This document shows, piece by piece, positions 31,509 through 41,294 of a DNA stretch of 50,154 nucleotides. Each line of letters begins with the position of its first letter. The stretch's first letter is position 1. This DNA comes from Bacillus sp. 165 (GTDB lineage: Bacteria; Bacillota; Bacilli; Bacillales; Bacillaceae_G), in NCBI RefSeq assembly GCF_017742235.1, contig NZ_JAGHKQ010000021.1, positions 1-50,154 on the forward strand, in the 5' to 3' direction. The position numbers were made by a program, and so were the translations under genes. The notes beneath the pieces were generated by a model. It was not told where the DNA came from. It did no database searches and was given only the letters and a program-made list of their open reading frames with translations.

Positions 31509-33248
31509 ATGGAAACCTTTAAGAAATTGAAACAGTTTTATTTACCCTATAAGGCTTATTTTTTTTGGTCATTGCTTTGTTTGTTAGTTGTAACGGGAAT
31601 TACAGTAGTGTATCCAATAGTACTCCAATATACCATTGACCACATTATTATTGGAGGCGCATATAATACTGTCTCTTATGTAGTGATGATTTTCGGGGGA
31701 CTTATGGCAATAAAAGTGCTTTTCACATACTTCCAGCAATACTTAGGAGATATGTTTGGAATTCAATCTGTGTACTCCCTTCGAAATGCCCTGTATCGAA
31801 AGCTGCAATATCTGCCTTTTCCTTACTACGACAACGCTAAAACCGGAGATCTGATGTCACGTCTGACTGCTGATGTTGAAGGATTCCGCTTCTTCCTATC
31901 GTTTGGATTCTCAGAGTTTATACGCTTACTTCTGCTTATTATTATTAGCTTTTCTGTTATGTTTGGCTATTCTGTTCCTCTAACATTTGCGACTATGGTT
32001 ATTCTGCCATTCCTATGCTTCGCAGTGTACCGATTCGATAAACGTATTCATCCGGCCTTCCGTAATATTAGGATGTCATTCGGAAAACTGAACACAAATG
32101 TACAAGAAAATCTTAGTGGAATTAACACTGTAAAATCGTTATCTCGTGAAGCCTTCCAAACTGATAAATTTAATAACTCAAATTCGAACTATAAACAGTT
32201 CAACTTGGAAACCTCCAACGTTTGGGCAAAATACTTTCCATTAATGGAGTTTATCGGAAATTTATCTATCGTCATCTTGCTTTCTTACGGGGGATATCTT
32301 GTTATTCAAAGCAAACTACAAATCGGAGAGCTTGTGGCCTTTTTTAGTTTAACATCCTATTTGATTTGGCCGATTATGAACTTAGGATTTGTAATCAATA
32401 TGTTCTCCCAAGCAAAAGCATCTGGAGAACGACTGCTTGAAATATTAGATGAACCCGAAAAAATTCACGAGGTGAATAATGAATCAAGTTACATTAAAGG
32501 GGATGTAGAATTTCAGGACGTTACTCTCATATACCCAGGTGAAAAGAAATCTTCTTTAGAGACAGTGTCCTTTAAAGCTGAACAAGGAAAAGTAGTTGGA
32601 CTTATTGGGTCAACCGGATCAGGTAAAACAAGTTTGACTCAGCTAATCACTCGATTTTACGAACCTACGTCTGGAACCATACTGCTTGACGGCAAAGACA
32701 TTAAAGACTACTCCCTTTCCCAATTGCGTTACAATATCGGGTTTGTACTGCAAGAAACATTTTTATTCTCTACAACCATTAAATCCAATATTGCGTATGG
32801 ACGACCGGATATTTCTATGGAAGAAGTTATCGAGGCAGCAAAACGTGCACAAGCTCATGACTTTATTATGGAGCTTCCGCAAGGATACGACACTATGCTT
32901 GGAGAACGAGGGCTCGGACTATCTGGCGGACAAAAGCAACGGATTGCCATCGCCAGAGCACTCTTATTAAATCCTAGTATTCTTGTGCTTGATGATGCTA
33001 CAAGTGCAGTTGATATGGAAACCGAGCATCAAATTCAGCTCGCACTGCAAGAAGCAATGAAAAATCGTACAACATTTATTATTGCACACCGTATTTCTTC
33101 TTTAAAACATGCAGATGAAATTCTAGTATTGGATGAAGGAAAAATAGTCGAGCGCGGCACACACGAACAACTCATCCAACAAAGCGGTCCTTACAAACGT
33201 ATTTATGACATCCAATATCGCGACCAAAAAATTATGATGAACGTGTAA
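31509..33248 (+). CDS. yfiB: ABC exporter half-transporter, subunit 1 (YfiB-like)
   Basis: The 579-residue protein has six membrane segments in the first 320 residues followed by an ATPase domain (Walker A STGSGKTS, signature LSGGQKQR, Walker B ILVLDDATSAVD, His switch IAHRISS). The residue after Walker B Asp is Asp instead of the catalytic Glu, so this half likely forms the degenerate site of a heterodimer. The N-terminus METFKKLKQFYLPYKAYF and the rest resemble B. subtilis YfiB from memory. AAAGGAG precedes the ATG. The partner gene follows after 12 bp. Confidence 0.87.
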   Translation: METFKKLKQFYLPYKAYFFWSLLCLLVVTGITVVYPIVLQYTIDHIIIGGAYNTVSYVVMIFGGLMAIKVLFTYFQQYLGDMFGIQSVYSLRNALYRKLQYLPFPYYDNAKTGDLMSRLTADVEGFRFFLSFGFSEFIRLLLLIIISFSVMFGYSVPLTFATMVILPFLCFAVYRFDKRIHPAFRNIRMSFGKLNTNVQENLSGINTVKSLSREAFQTDKFNNSNSNYKQFNLETSNVWAKYFPLMEFIGNLSIVILLSYGGYLVIQSKLQIGELVAFFSLTSYLIWPIMNLGFVINMFSQAKASGERLLEILDEPEKIHEVNNESSYIKGDVEFQDVTLIYPGEKKSSLETVSFKAEQGKVVGLIGSTGSGKTSLTQLITRFYEPTSGTILLDGKDIKDYSLSQLRYNIGFVLQETFLFSTTIKSNIAYGRPDISMEEVIEAAKRAQAHDFIMELPQGYDTMLGERGLGLSGGQKQRIAIARALLLNPSILVLDDATSAVDMETEHQIQLALQEAMKNRTTFIIAHRISSLKHADEILVLDEGKIVERGTHEQLIQQSGPYKRIYDIQYRDQKIMMNV

Positions 33249-33260
33249 GGAGGGAAAGTC

Positions 33261-35078
33261 TTGAGGAACGAAAAAAGAAAGGAAATCTTAAACCGATTTT
33301 ATTACCAAACAGACCAAGTTATTGATATGCCATTTAACTGGAAGCAAATGTCACGTTTGTTAGGCTATTTAAAGCCTTATCGCAAAAGCCTCCTGCCTCT
33401 GGCATTTCTAGCGGTAACTATCAATACAATCATTCGACTAGTGACACCTATTTTAATCGGAAAGTACACGTTAGATTATGCTATAAAAAATAAGGATGAA
33501 ACGCTGCTTCTTCAGCTTGTTGTCCTTATCTTAAGTTTGTATATTGTTTCTTACATTGCTAACTCCTTCCGTATTCGATGGATGAACATGCTTGGACAGA
33601 ATGTTATTTACGATTTACGAAAGCACCTATTCACCCATATACAAGGGCTGTCACATCGTTTTTTCGAATCCCGTTCGGCAGGCTCTATTCTCGTACGCAT
33701 CATGAACGATATTAATTCCTTGCAAGAATTATTTACAAGTGGAGTTATCAATCTATTGATGGATATGTTCCTGCTGATTGGGATCGTAATAATGCTGTTT
33801 ACATTAAGTCCTTCGTTAACAGCAGCCATCATCATTATCCTGCCGCTCATGTTCTTTATCTCTACAAGTCTGCGAAAGAACATTCGACGTGCATGGCAAA
33901 TCGTCCGCATGAAACAAGCAAAATTAAATTCGCACTTAAACGAAAGCATTCAAGGTATTCGTATTACTCAATCCTTCACTCAAGAACAAGAAAACATGTT
34001 ATTCTTTGACGGTATTAATAAAGAAAACTATGAAAGCTGGCGTAACGCTACACAAAAAAATGCCATGTTCCGTCCATTTGTCGAAGCTTCTAATACAATC
34101 GGAACTGTCATTTTAATTTGGCTAGGGTCTCTATTAATTCAAGATAATCATTTAACCATTGGTGTATTCGTATCCTTTGCATTCTATCTAGGCATGTTCT
34201 GGGAGCCTATTTCTCGCCTCGGGCAAGTATACAATCAACTGTTAATCGGAATGGCCTCCTCCGAACGAATTTTTGAATTTCTAGATGAAAAGCCTATCGT
34301 TACAGATAAAATGAATGCAACAGAATTAACAGACATGCAAGGAAAAATTGAATTTGACCAAGTAAAATTTTCGTATGATGGGAAGAGAAATGCATTAGAT
34401 AATATTTCCCTTACAATTCAGGCTGGTCAAACCATTGCCCTTGTAGGTCATACGGGCTCTGGTAAAACATCCATAGCCAACCTTATCACACGTTCCTATG
34501 ATGCTACAGGCGGAACTATCCGAATTGATGATATTGATATACGAGATATATTGCTTAGTAATTTACGTTCGCAAATCAGCATTGTGCTGCAAGATACCTT
34601 CATTTTCTCTGGTACAATTATAGAAAATATCCGTTTCGGCCGACCTGATGCTACAGATGAGGAAGTAATTCAAGCAGCCACGATTGTAGGGGCAGACAAA
34701 TTCATTCAAAATCTGAAGAATGGGTACGAAACAGAAGTAGAAGAACGCGGAAACATCTTATCAGTTGGTGAGCGTCAGCTACTATCCTTTGCTCGAGCGT
34801 TGCTGGCTAATCCAAAAATTATCATTTTGGATGAGGCTACCGCCAGCATTGATACAGAAACAGAACAGCAAATCCAACAAGCATTAAAGACACTTCTGAA
34901 AGGACGCACGGCGATTATTATTGCTCATCGTCTTTCAACTATCCGTGAAGCTGACCAAATCTTTGTGTTGAACCACGGTAAAATTATGGAACAAGGAAAT
35001 CATGATCAGCTACTAGAACAAAGAGGAGAATACTTTAAGCTTGTACAAGCGCAGTTTCGAATGATGAATATCTCATAA
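33261..35078 (+). CDS. yfiC: ABC exporter half-transporter, subunit 2 (YfiC-like)
   Basis: A 605-residue half-transporter with six membrane segments (about 45-330) and an ATPase domain: Walker A GHTGSGKTS, Q-loop VLQDTFIFSGTI, signature LSVGERQ (a common variant) and Walker B IIILDEATASID with the catalytic Glu. It therefore supplies the active-site Glu that subunit 1 lacks. The start codon is TTG at 33261 with AAGGAGGG upstream. Heterodimeric exporters of this class (YfiBC, BmrCD, LmrCD) usually pump drugs or lipids. Divergent from the ABC-F gene. Confidence 0.88.
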   Translation: MRNEKRKEILNRFYYQTDQVIDMPFNWKQMSRLLGYLKPYRKSLLPLAFLAVTINTIIRLVTPILIGKYTLDYAIKNKDETLLLQLVVLILSLYIVSYIANSFRIRWMNMLGQNVIYDLRKHLFTHIQGLSHRFFESRSAGSILVRIMNDINSLQELFTSGVINLLMDMFLLIGIVIMLFTLSPSLTAAIIIILPLMFFISTSLRKNIRRAWQIVRMKQAKLNSHLNESIQGIRITQSFTQEQENMLFFDGINKENYESWRNATQKNAMFRPFVEASNTIGTVILIWLGSLLIQDNHLTIGVFVSFAFYLGMFWEPISRLGQVYNQLLIGMASSERIFEFLDEKPIVTDKMNATELTDMQGKIEFDQVKFSYDGKRNALDNISLTIQAGQTIALVGHTGSGKTSIANLITRSYDATGGTIRIDDIDIRDILLSNLRSQISIVLQDTFIFSGTIIENIRFGRPDATDEEVIQAATIVGADKFIQNLKNGYETEVEERGNILSVGERQLLSFARALLANPKIIILDEATASIDTETEQQIQQALKTLLKGRTAIIIAHRLSTIREADQIFVLNHGKIMEQGNHDQLLEQRGEYFKLVQAQFRMMNIS

Positions 35079-35080
35079 GA

Positions 35081-35109
35081 AAAAGGCATCGGAATATCCG
35101 ATGCCTTTT
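35081..35109. terminator. Bidirectional terminator between yfiC and the zinc-finger gene
   Basis: AAAAGGCATCGGA and TCCGATGCCTTTT make a perfect 13-bp stem with a 3-nt loop between two convergent stop codons. Confidence 0.88.
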
Positions 35110-35113
35110 CTAT

Positions 35114-35293
35114 CTATGAAGATACTTCTTCTTCTGCTTTTTGCTTTAAAGGTCCATTATCAGGTTTCATATTTATAGACATAATAACATGACCATCTCC
35201 ATCACAAATTTTACATTTTATAAAAGAAAGAAGTTTGAAACCGTAATTCTTTCCACTTCCTTGACAACGTGGACAAACATATCGAAGCGACAT
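35114..35293 (-). CDS. Small DnaJ-type zinc-finger protein
   Basis: The 59-residue protein carries two CxxCxGxG elements, CPRCQGSG and CKICDGDG, separated by about 14 residues: one complete DnaJ-type zinc knuckle pair without J-domain. Stand-alone fingers of this kind include anti-TRAP (RtpA) of B. subtilis, but the flanking sequence does not match it, so no function is assigned. GGAGGGAG precedes the ATG at 35293, and a consensus promoter lies 60-90 bp upstream, which excludes longer frames. Confidence 0.65.
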   Translation of the reverse strand: MSLRYVCPRCQGSGKNYGFKLLSFIKCKICDGDGHVIMSINMKPDNGPLKQKAEEEVSS

Positions 35294-35354
35294 AATAATC
35301 TCCCTCCATTCCCACATTCCTCTTGTCCCCATAAACATAGGCAATGCAGGTATC

Positions 35355-35383
35355 ATTATACGTTGCTTATACGGGTATATCAA
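35355..35383 (-). promoter_or_regulatory. Sigma-A promoter of the zinc-finger gene
   Basis: TTGATA, 17 bp, TATAAT on the minus strand, with the predicted start about 55 nt before the ATG. Between here and 35560 no gene is seen. Confidence 0.7.
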
Positions 35384-35560
35384 TAAACAGAGTGTATCAT
35401 TTATCTTACAAGTTGATAACAAAGTTCAAACTCTAGATATACTAAAAGCGGACAGTAACAGACAGCATGTTTCGCGAAGAAATCAGCCGTAATAATGTCA
35501 TAATGGAGAGCTTCTTCAGTCATTTTAATTATACATACTTTTTATACTCACCTAAGGTTG

Positions 35561-35619
35561 CCAAAAATAAAACAACCTGAGTCTATACAAATATAGAACT
35601 CAGGTTGTTTCATTTTTGG
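35561..35619. terminator. Terminator after ppaC
   Basis: AAACAACCTGAGT/ACTCAGGTTGTTT gives 13 perfect pairs, extended inward by CTATA/TATAG and outward by CCAAAAAT/ATTTTTGG after one mismatch. A TTATTTTTGG tract follows on the minus strand. Confidence 0.85.
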
Positions 35620-35655
35620 CATATGTTCTTTTTTATAGTTAAACTATACTACCTT

Positions 35656-36594
35656 TTATTTCTCAATTGCATTAAAAGTATCTGTTAAAACAGGGACAAT
35701 TTGCTTCTTACGTGAAACAACGCCTTTTAAAACAGCTGTGTTATTCGTTAATGTAACGTTGTAAGCTTTTTCAACAACGTTTGCTGCAGCGCCAAGCGCC
35801 AAAGCAACAGAATCGTTGTTTAAAATATCGGTTACAACCAATAAGAATAAATCTAAGTTTTTATCAGTAATTACTTTGTTAAGAGCTGCTTCTACTTCTG
35901 CTTGGCGTCCTAGAACATCATTTGTATCGACTGCGTTTACCTGTGCAATCTCAACCTTGCTGCCTCCCATTTGGAACTCTTTTGCGTCAAGGGAAATCAA
36001 CTGTTCAATCGTTTTATCACTTAAATCAGCGCCTGCCTTCAACATTGCAAGTCCATAGCTCTCAGCATCCACACCTGCAATTTTCGCTAACTCATGAGCT
36101 GCTTCTATGTCCTCCTGTGTACAAGTAGGAGATTTGAACAATAATGAATCAGAAATAATTGCGGAAAGCATTAATCCTGCTGTTTCTTTACAGATTGCTA
36201 CACCGTTTTCTTTGTACATTTTATTTAGAATCGTTGCTGTACACCCTACCGGCTCTGCACGATAATATAACGGATCACTTGTTTCAAAGTTAGCAATGCG
36301 GTGATGGTCAATAACTTCTAATACACGAACTTGATCGATATCATCTGCACTTTGCTGACGCTCGTTGTGGTCTACTAAAATAACATTGTTTACCTCACTT
36401 GCTACCTTTTCCACCAAACGAGGTGTTTCAGCTTGAAATTGGTTCAACGCGAATTGTGTTTCTCCGTTGATTTCTCCTAAGCGAACTGGTTCAGCATCCA
36501 TTCCTAATTTACTTTTTAATTCTGCATATGCAATTGCAGAGCAAATTGAATCTGTATCAGGGTTTTTGTGACCAAAAACAAGTACTTTTTCCAT
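35656..36594 (-). CDS. ppaC: Manganese-dependent inorganic pyrophosphatase
   Basis: A 312-residue family II pyrophosphatase of the DHH superfamily; it hydrolyses PPi to phosphate and needs Mn2+. Metal ligands are visible in [10 protein letters not shown] (His9, Asp13, Asp15), ILVDHNE and VIDHHRIA; the C-terminal DHHA2 domain ends with the substrate-binding [17 protein letters not shown] precedes the start. Transcribed alone. The Mn requirement is of interest given the Mn riboswitch elsewhere in the window, though there is no physical linkage. Confidence 0.95.
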   Translation of the reverse strand: MEKVLVFGHKNPDTDSICSAIAYAELKSKLGMDAEPVRLGEINGETQFALNQFQAETPRLVEKVASEVNNVILVDHNERQQSADDIDQVRVLEVIDHHRIANFETSDPLYYRAEPVGCTATILNKMYKENGVAICKETAGLMLSAIISDSLLFKSPTCTQEDIEAAHELAKIAGVDAESYGLAMLKAGADLSDKTIEQLISLDAKEFQMGGSKVEIAQVNAVDTNDVLGRQAEVEAALNKVITDKNLDLFLLVVTDILNNDSVALALGAAANVVEKAYNVTLTNNTAVLKGVVSRKKQIVPVLTDTFNAIEK

Positions 36595-36668
36595 TCTTCT
36601 ACTCCTTAATAATTTATATAGTTGCTATGGACCCTCTTCTATGTATTAGATATCCATACTTATTCTTT

Positions 36669-36698
36669 ATTTTATCAGATATATAGGCATAAAGACAA
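36669..36698 (-). promoter_or_regulatory. Candidate promoter of ppaC
   Basis: TTGTCT, 18 bp, TAAAAT on the minus strand, about 75 nt before the start codon. Confidence 0.45.
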
Positions 36699-36724
36699 AG
36701 CATCAGAGAGAAAACTGATGCTTT
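36697..36724 (-). terminator. Hairpin after pxpA
   Basis: Perfect 10-bp stem AAAGCATCAG/CTGATGCTTT with an 8-nt loop about 90 nt after the pxpA stop. The T-tract on the minus strand is interrupted (GTCTTT), so termination may be partial. Confidence 0.6.
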
Positions 36725-36815
36725 AAAATAAAATATGATTATTTGAAATTTTAAAAAGGAGGTTCAATTTATATCTGCTCGCTTCTGTATCAAAAGCTGA
36801 CAAACTAATAATTTA

Positions 36816-37577
36816 TCAAGAGGCGTGCCGGGCGCGAATTGTAATTCCTTCTGCTTCGAGTTCTGCACGAATTTTATAGGCAAATTCAAGAGCATGTGGA
36901 CCATCACCATGAATACAAACTGTATTCGCTTGAACAACGACATCGACACCTTGCACAGAGCGAACATAACCTTCTTTTATCATGCGAACGATTTGATGAA
37001 CTGACTGCTTGTCATTGGTTATAACTGCATTGTCTTGTCTTCTTGGGGTCAACGTTCCATCTCGTTGATACGTCCTGTCAGCAAACACTTCATGAGCCGT
37101 ATGAAGACCGATTTTTTCTCCAGCCTTGACGAGGTTACTTCCTGCAAGACCAAACAAAATCAACCTTGAATCTGCCTTGTATACAGCTTCGGCAACTGCT
37201 ATTGCCAGCTCCGAATTTTTCGCCGCCATATTATATAACGCCCCATGCGGTTTGACATGCTGCAAGCTTCCACCTTCCGCTTGGACAAAAGCTTGGAGAG
37301 CCCCAATTTGATAAAGAACGATATCATAGGCTTCTTGTGTAGAAATATCCATGTTTCTGCGGCCAAACCCAATTAAATCCGGCAGTCCTGGATGTGCGCC
37401 AATCGCTACCCCCTTCTCTAAAGCTAGATTAACTGTCTTCCTCATCGTTGAAGGATCTCCAGCATGAAAGCCGCAAGCAATGTTAGCTGATGTTACATAA
37501 TTTAATATTTCTTTGTCATTTCCTAGTTGATAGGCACCGAAGCTTTCGCCCAAATCACAATTTAAATCAATAAACAT
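36816..37577 (-). CDS. pxpA: 5-oxoprolinase subunit A (LamB/YcsF family)
   Basis: The 253-residue protein is a full-length YcsF/LamB family member: [20 protein letters not shown] at the N-terminus, [56 protein letters not shown] and [10 protein letters not shown] near the end. With PxpB and PxpC it opens 5-oxoproline (pyroglutamate) to glutamate using ATP. It follows pxpC by about 100 bp; the order here is pxpB-pxpC-pxpA, without the transporter ycsG found in the B. subtilis operon. Confidence 0.92.
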   Translation of the reverse strand: MFIDLNCDLGESFGAYQLGNDKEILNYVTSANIACGFHAGDPSTMRKTVNLALEKGVAIGAHPGLPDLIGFGRRNMDISTQEAYDIVLYQIGALQAFVQAEGGSLQHVKPHGALYNMAAKNSELAIAVAEAVYKADSRLILFGLAGSNLVKAGEKIGLHTAHEVFADRTYQRDGTLTPRRQDNAVITNDKQSVHQIVRMIKEGYVRSVQGVDVVVQANTVCIHGDGPHALEFAYKIRAELEAEGITIRARHAS

Positions 37578-37673
37578 ATCACTTGCCCCCTGCCAGTTAC
37601 AGTATTAACGCCTAAGAACCACTCGCAATATATGATGTTTTTCATTTATCCAAGAATCCAAGCCGTCTTCTGC

Positions 37674-38699
37674 TCACGAGCGAGCTTCATTTATTTTGTT
37701 GGATGTGGTTAATTTCATTCCAAGTGTGACTATTTTCAACATTTTTTCTCTATGAATCATTGTTCGCTGCGCGTCCTTCAAAGTTATTTCTTGAAATCTA
37801 AGCTTTTCTCCAGGCTTTCGCTGTGCTAATATGGGCAAATCAACAGAAGTAACGAAACCAATTTTGGGATAACCACCGGTCGTTTGCCGATCGGCCATGA
37901 GAATGATTGGCTGTCCGTTAGACGGAACTTGAATCGTACCCACTGTAACTGCCTCAGAAAAGAGATCCAATGGCTGTTCCAATTCTAATATAGGTCCGAT
38001 TAACCTATATCCCATACGGTCAGATTGAAGGGTGATTTGAAATTCTTGTTCAAAAAAGTTGTACCTGCTTTCATGTGTGAATCGATTGAAGTGTGTTCCA
38101 CGAATAACACGAACTGTCGGATTGTTATAAAAAGGGAATATATTTTCTCCAATATACCAGTCAGCAGCTATAAATGAAGTACTGTTACTTTTTTTAGCTA
38201 ACAGACTGCTAAGCTCTAAGCTAGTAGCTTGCGGCCGTTTCATTGACAAGTAATCGCCTTTCGTTAAGGAGCGGCCTTTATACCCTCCAATTTCTGCACG
38301 TAAATATGTACTTCGGCTTCCGAGAACTTTAAGTACATCAAAACCACCTGCTACTGCAACATATGCTCTGCAGCCCTTTTTGGCATAACCAAATTCAAGT
38401 ATACTTTCTTTCCTCACCCATACTGGACGCCAAGATGGTACTCGCTCTCCATCAATCAAAGGTGAGAAATCACCTCCGCATATAGCAATTAGCTTATCTT
38501 CATGAAATTTCAGCCTCGGTCCAAGAAGAGTTATTTCCAGTGCTGCTTCATTCTCATGATTATTAACAAGAAGGTTAGCAATCCGCAATGCAAATGTATC
38601 CATCGCTCCGCTCACGATGATACCATGCTGCTGGTAACCGAATCTCCCCATATCTTGTACGGTTGTCAATAATCCAGATTGAAGTACTTCAATACACAT
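37674..38699 (-). CDS. pxpC: 5-oxoprolinase subunit C (KipA-like, biotin-dependent carboxyltransferase family)
   Basis: The 341-residue protein starts IEVLQSGLLTTVQDMGRFGYQQHGI, then GAMDTFALRIANLLVNN and YVAVAGGFDV, and ends with QRKPGEKLRFQ, all signatures of the KipA/urea-amidolyase domain. It forms the catalytic complex with PxpB. The ATG at 38699 overlaps the end of pxpB by 11 bp, indicating translational coupling; ATGs further upstream lie deep inside pxpB. Confidence 0.9.
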   Translation of the reverse strand: MCIEVLQSGLLTTVQDMGRFGYQQHGIIVSGAMDTFALRIANLLVNNHENEAALEITLLGPRLKFHEDKLIAICGGDFSPLIDGERVPSWRPVWVRKESILEFGYAKKGCRAYVAVAGGFDVLKVLGSRSTYLRAEIGGYKGRSLTKGDYLSMKRPQATSLELSSLLAKKSNSTSFIAADWYIGENIFPFYNNPTVRVIRGTHFNRFTHESRYNFFEQEFQITLQSDRMGYRLIGPILELEQPLDLFSEAVTVGTIQVPSNGQPIILMADRQTTGGYPKIGFVTSVDLPILAQRKPGEKLRFQEITLKDAQRTMIHREKMLKIVTLGMKLTTSNKINEARS

Positions 38700-39405
38700 G
38701 AATTTTTCCATTCCAAGAGTTGTATGCGTCCTTTGTAATCGGTCGAAAGCGGACAATATCTCCTGCACACAGCAGGCTGGGCTGATTTTCGTCAAATCGA
38801 AACAATGACAACGGCGTTCTGCCGATAAGCTGCCAACCGCCAGGACTTTCAATGGGATAAACTCCTGTCTGCTCTCCTCCTATCCCCACACTGCCTTCAG
38901 GGATTGTCAACCGAGGAGAACGGCGACGGGGTGTGGCAATTCTTTTGTCCATACCTCCTAAATAAGGGAATCCCGGAGCAAAGCCAATCATATAGACAAG
39001 GTAATCAGCCTCGGAATGCACACAAATCACTTCATCCCGAGTTAGACCACTATACTTGGCAACAGCCTCCAAATCTGGACCAAATTCACCCCCATAACAA
39101 ACCGGAATCTCTACCACTCTCGCTTTTTTTACTTTCTCAATTGAGAATTGCACTACAATTTCCTTCAACCTCGAAAGGACCCATTCATATGGAAACCACA
39201 CCCCTAGATTAAACAGGTGAATGGGATCATAAAAAACGGCCACCGTTGTAAAGCCGGGGACTATCTCAATCATCCCTTCCAAAGGATATTTTTCTAAGTA
39301 CCCCGTTAAAGCCATCACTTTCTCGTGTACTTTTCTGTCAATGCAATCGCCCATACTGATAACAATCCCACTATCTCCAAGCGGAGAAAATTGCTCTTGA
39401 TCCAT
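38689..39405 (-). CDS. pxpB: 5-oxoprolinase subunit B (KipI-like)
   Basis: A 238-residue KipI-family protein: FSPLGDSGIVISMGD at the N-terminus, IPVCYGGEFGPDLEAVA, and the conserved YMIGFAPGFPYLGGMD ... RRSPRLTIPEGSVGIGG ... IESPGGWQLIGRTP. In B. subtilis KipI also inhibits the sporulation kinase KinA, and KipA counteracts it, so this pair may touch sporulation control as well as 5-oxoproline metabolism. RBS AAGGAGGAGG. First gene of the three-gene unit, separated from the M24 gene by a terminator. Confidence 0.92.
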   Translation of the reverse strand: MDQEQFSPLGDSGIVISMGDCIDRKVHEKVMALTGYLEKYPLEGMIEIVPGFTTVAVFYDPIHLFNLGVWFPYEWVLSRLKEIVVQFSIEKVKKARVVEIPVCYGGEFGPDLEAVAKYSGLTRDEVICVHSEADYLVYMIGFAPGFPYLGGMDKRIATPRRRSPRLTIPEGSVGIGGEQTGVYPIESPGGWQLIGRTPLSLFRFDENQPSLLCAGDIVRFRPITKDAYNSWNGKIHVY

Positions 39406-39504
39406 TCAGCCTCCTCCTTGAACCCCATTAGCTTTCCACTGATCAATACAAAGCCTGTACGAGCTTTTTCTTATTACTCGCAAAACACTAATCACATGAA
39501 AAAG

Positions 39505-39544
39505 CTATAAAAAAGAGCAATCATCGGATGAATAATTGCTCTTT
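39505..39544 (-). terminator. Terminator after the M24 peptidase gene
   Basis: Perfect 10-bp stem AAAGAGCAAT/ATTGCTCTTT with a 13-nt loop and TTTTTTATAG on the minus strand. Confidence 0.85.
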
Positions 39545-39549
39545 ATACG

Positions 39550-40803
39550 CTATATCAAATAGAATGACGTTTGTCTTTTCGCCATATATTGTACTTCTCC
39601 ATCAATAAGAGCTACTGGTTCTTCTAAGAAAATCGGAACCGATCGACCCCATTCAGGCACAAATTGCCTGATATTGAACTCCATCGCATAACAAGTATTA
39701 GAAGTTAACGGAAGATCACCTTTTATAGGAATATCTCGTTGTTGATCATATAAGCCAATTAGGGCACCCACTTCATGACAATGAGGTCCAAGTGGATGAG
39801 AATAAATCATTGCATCGATATGTTCACTTTTGGCAGAAGTCAACGCCGCTTGGAAAACTTCATTTCCTGTTTTTCCTTCTTCCATATGGAAGGTCAAGAT
39901 GTCCTCGAGCCTTAATGCAGTACGGAATGCAGATTGAAGTCCTTCTGGCGCATCAGTTTCTCCGGGCTTTAATACATAGGCTAACTGTTGGGTATCTGTA
40001 GACAGCCCTAGATAATTGATGCCAAAATCCAAATGAACAATATCACCAGGCCGTATAATTTCTCCTTCAATCCGATCCATCTCAGCCCCTTCTCTTTGAA
40101 TATCAACCGTTGGGTAGAAAGAAGTTTCTAGCCCTAAATCCAATACACGTTGCCGTATCCAATCAACTACATCCTCTGTAGTTGTAATTCCTGCATGGAT
40201 TACTTTTGACGATAAGGCTTCCTCAGCAATTTTTCGTGCTAATTCAGCAATAGAAGGATATGACATTATTTCTTCTTGGCTTCTAATAGAAAGCCAATCA
40301 ACAATCAAATGTTCGGCACTGACAAATTTATCAGTGTACCCATCAAGAACCTTACTTAACTGTTCAAAATAAGAATGACTCAGTCCATCACTAGCAGCAA
40401 ATGTATGAGAATAATTTAATCCAATCGTGTCTGGGTTGCACTTTTCTACAATATTTTTAAGACATTCCCACTGATCACCATCTTCTATTTTCCAAATCCG
40501 TTCATAGAAAGGTTCAAAGCTTGGATTTGGATGAATTACCCAACGTTTCAATTGTTGTTTTTGATCCAGCCAAAAAACTAAAATGGTTAATCTTCTTGAA
40601 CTATCTATGGATGAAGGATACAGAGTTTTTAATACAGGATCTTCATTATACTCTCTTCCTATCACTACCCACATTTGCAATTGATGCTTTTTCATGAGAT
40701 CCGGCAATAAAATATTTAAACGATGAAACAGCCATTGATTCTGTATTTCTTCCCTCTTTTTCAATGGTAAAATCAAGGATAAAGATTCATTCTTCTCATT
40801 CAT
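39550..40803 (-). CDS. M24 family metallopeptidase (Xaa-Pro peptidase-like)
   Basis: The 417-residue protein has a creatinase-like N-terminal domain (about 1-170) and a pita-bread catalytic domain. Candidate metal ligands appear in the expected order: Asp in IVHLDFGINYLGLSTDT (two Asp), His in YSHPLGPHCHEVG, Glu in CYAMEFNIRQ and Glu in FLEEPVALIDG. Members remove N-terminal residues next to proline, but this subgroup is not well studied. The start at 40803 has GGAGGAG 6 nt upstream. It lies upstream of pxpBCA and could supply peptides or pyroglutamate precursors, but has its own terminator. Confidence 0.83.
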   Translation of the reverse strand: MNEKNESLSLILPLKKREEIQNQWLFHRLNILLPDLMKKHQLQMWVVIGREYNEDPVLKTLYPSSIDSSRRLTILVFWLDQKQQLKRWVIHPNPSFEPFYERIWKIEDGDQWECLKNIVEKCNPDTIGLNYSHTFAASDGLSHSYFEQLSKVLDGYTDKFVSAEHLIVDWLSIRSQEEIMSYPSIAELARKIAEEALSSKVIHAGITTTEDVVDWIRQRVLDLGLETSFYPTVDIQREGAEMDRIEGEIIRPGDIVHLDFGINYLGLSTDTQQLAYVLKPGETDAPEGLQSAFRTALRLEDILTFHMEEGKTGNEVFQAALTSAKSEHIDAMIYSHPLGPHCHEVGALIGLYDQQRDIPIKGDLPLTSNTCYAMEFNIRQFVPEWGRSVPIFLEEPVALIDGEVQYMAKRQTSFYLI

Positions 40804-40879
40804 TATTTCTCCTCCAAAGCAATATTTCGTTGTTATCTCCTTCCACACATATCGTTTTTTTCCTGCTTCTCAATAGATG

Positions 40880-40944
40880 TTGATTCTTTTTTGCTTTTCT
40901 TATCTGTATCGTTGATTCAGTTCCCGACTTTGTTTTCATTACAC
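40880..40944. repeat. Imperfect direct repeat, copy A (partner at 41304-41370)
   Basis: The segment around TTGATTCAGTTCCCGACTTT resembles the segment around TTGAGTCAGTTCCCAACTTT in the 3' region of glmS (41304-41370), and both are preceded by TATCT and by a T-rich tract with GCTTTT. Identity is about 75 % over 45-60 bp by eye. The copies flank the small basic gene at 41002-41175. Confidence 0.45.
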
Positions 40945-41001
40945 AGTTGTATTCGTTCTAAATGAAAAACGAATGAAATATATATGCTGTGAGGTGATTT
41001 C

Positions 41002-41175
41002 ATGGGAAGAAAATCATCAGGCAGCAAGAGTAAACAAAAAAGAAATTTCTCTTCTAGAAGTAAAGTGTGTTATCATGTTAAAACGCATGCGAAAGGGCGT
41101 TGGGTAGGGTGGCGAATAAATGAGAAGCCATCGGAAGTGGTGACGTATAACATAAATGAGTTGAATCAAATCTGA
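41002..41175 (+). CDS. Small basic hypothetical protein
   Basis: A 57-codon ORF with a good site (GAGGTGAT, 5 nt before the ATG). The peptide starts MGRKSSGSKSKQKRNFSSRS, very rich in Lys, Arg and Ser, and continues YHVKTHAKGRWVGWRINEKPS, which looks like a small folded strand-turn segment. I do not recognise a family. It stands alone on the plus strand between divergent and convergent neighbours; the strong hairpin at 41295-41325 could terminate it. An inverted repeat ATTCGTT-N10-AACGAAT (40951-40974) lies upstream. Too short for standard ORF searches. Confidence 0.5.
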   Translation: MGRKSSGSKSKQKRNFSSRSKVCYHVKTHAKGRWVGWRINEKPSEVVTYNINELNQI

Positions 41176-41294
41176 TTTGGTAAATGCTTGGTTTATGAGT
41201 TCTTTTTGTTTTGAACCTGTTAAATTTTGGTATTTATAACATTAAGGCTCTGTTGATAAATAATGCAATAAATTATATTAATCATGAATTAACA

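Noticed and set aside
41220..41290. GGCTCTGTTGATAA as a possible IS6-family inverted-repeat end
   Set aside because: Only a short partial resemblance, with no partner repeat and no transposase remnant.
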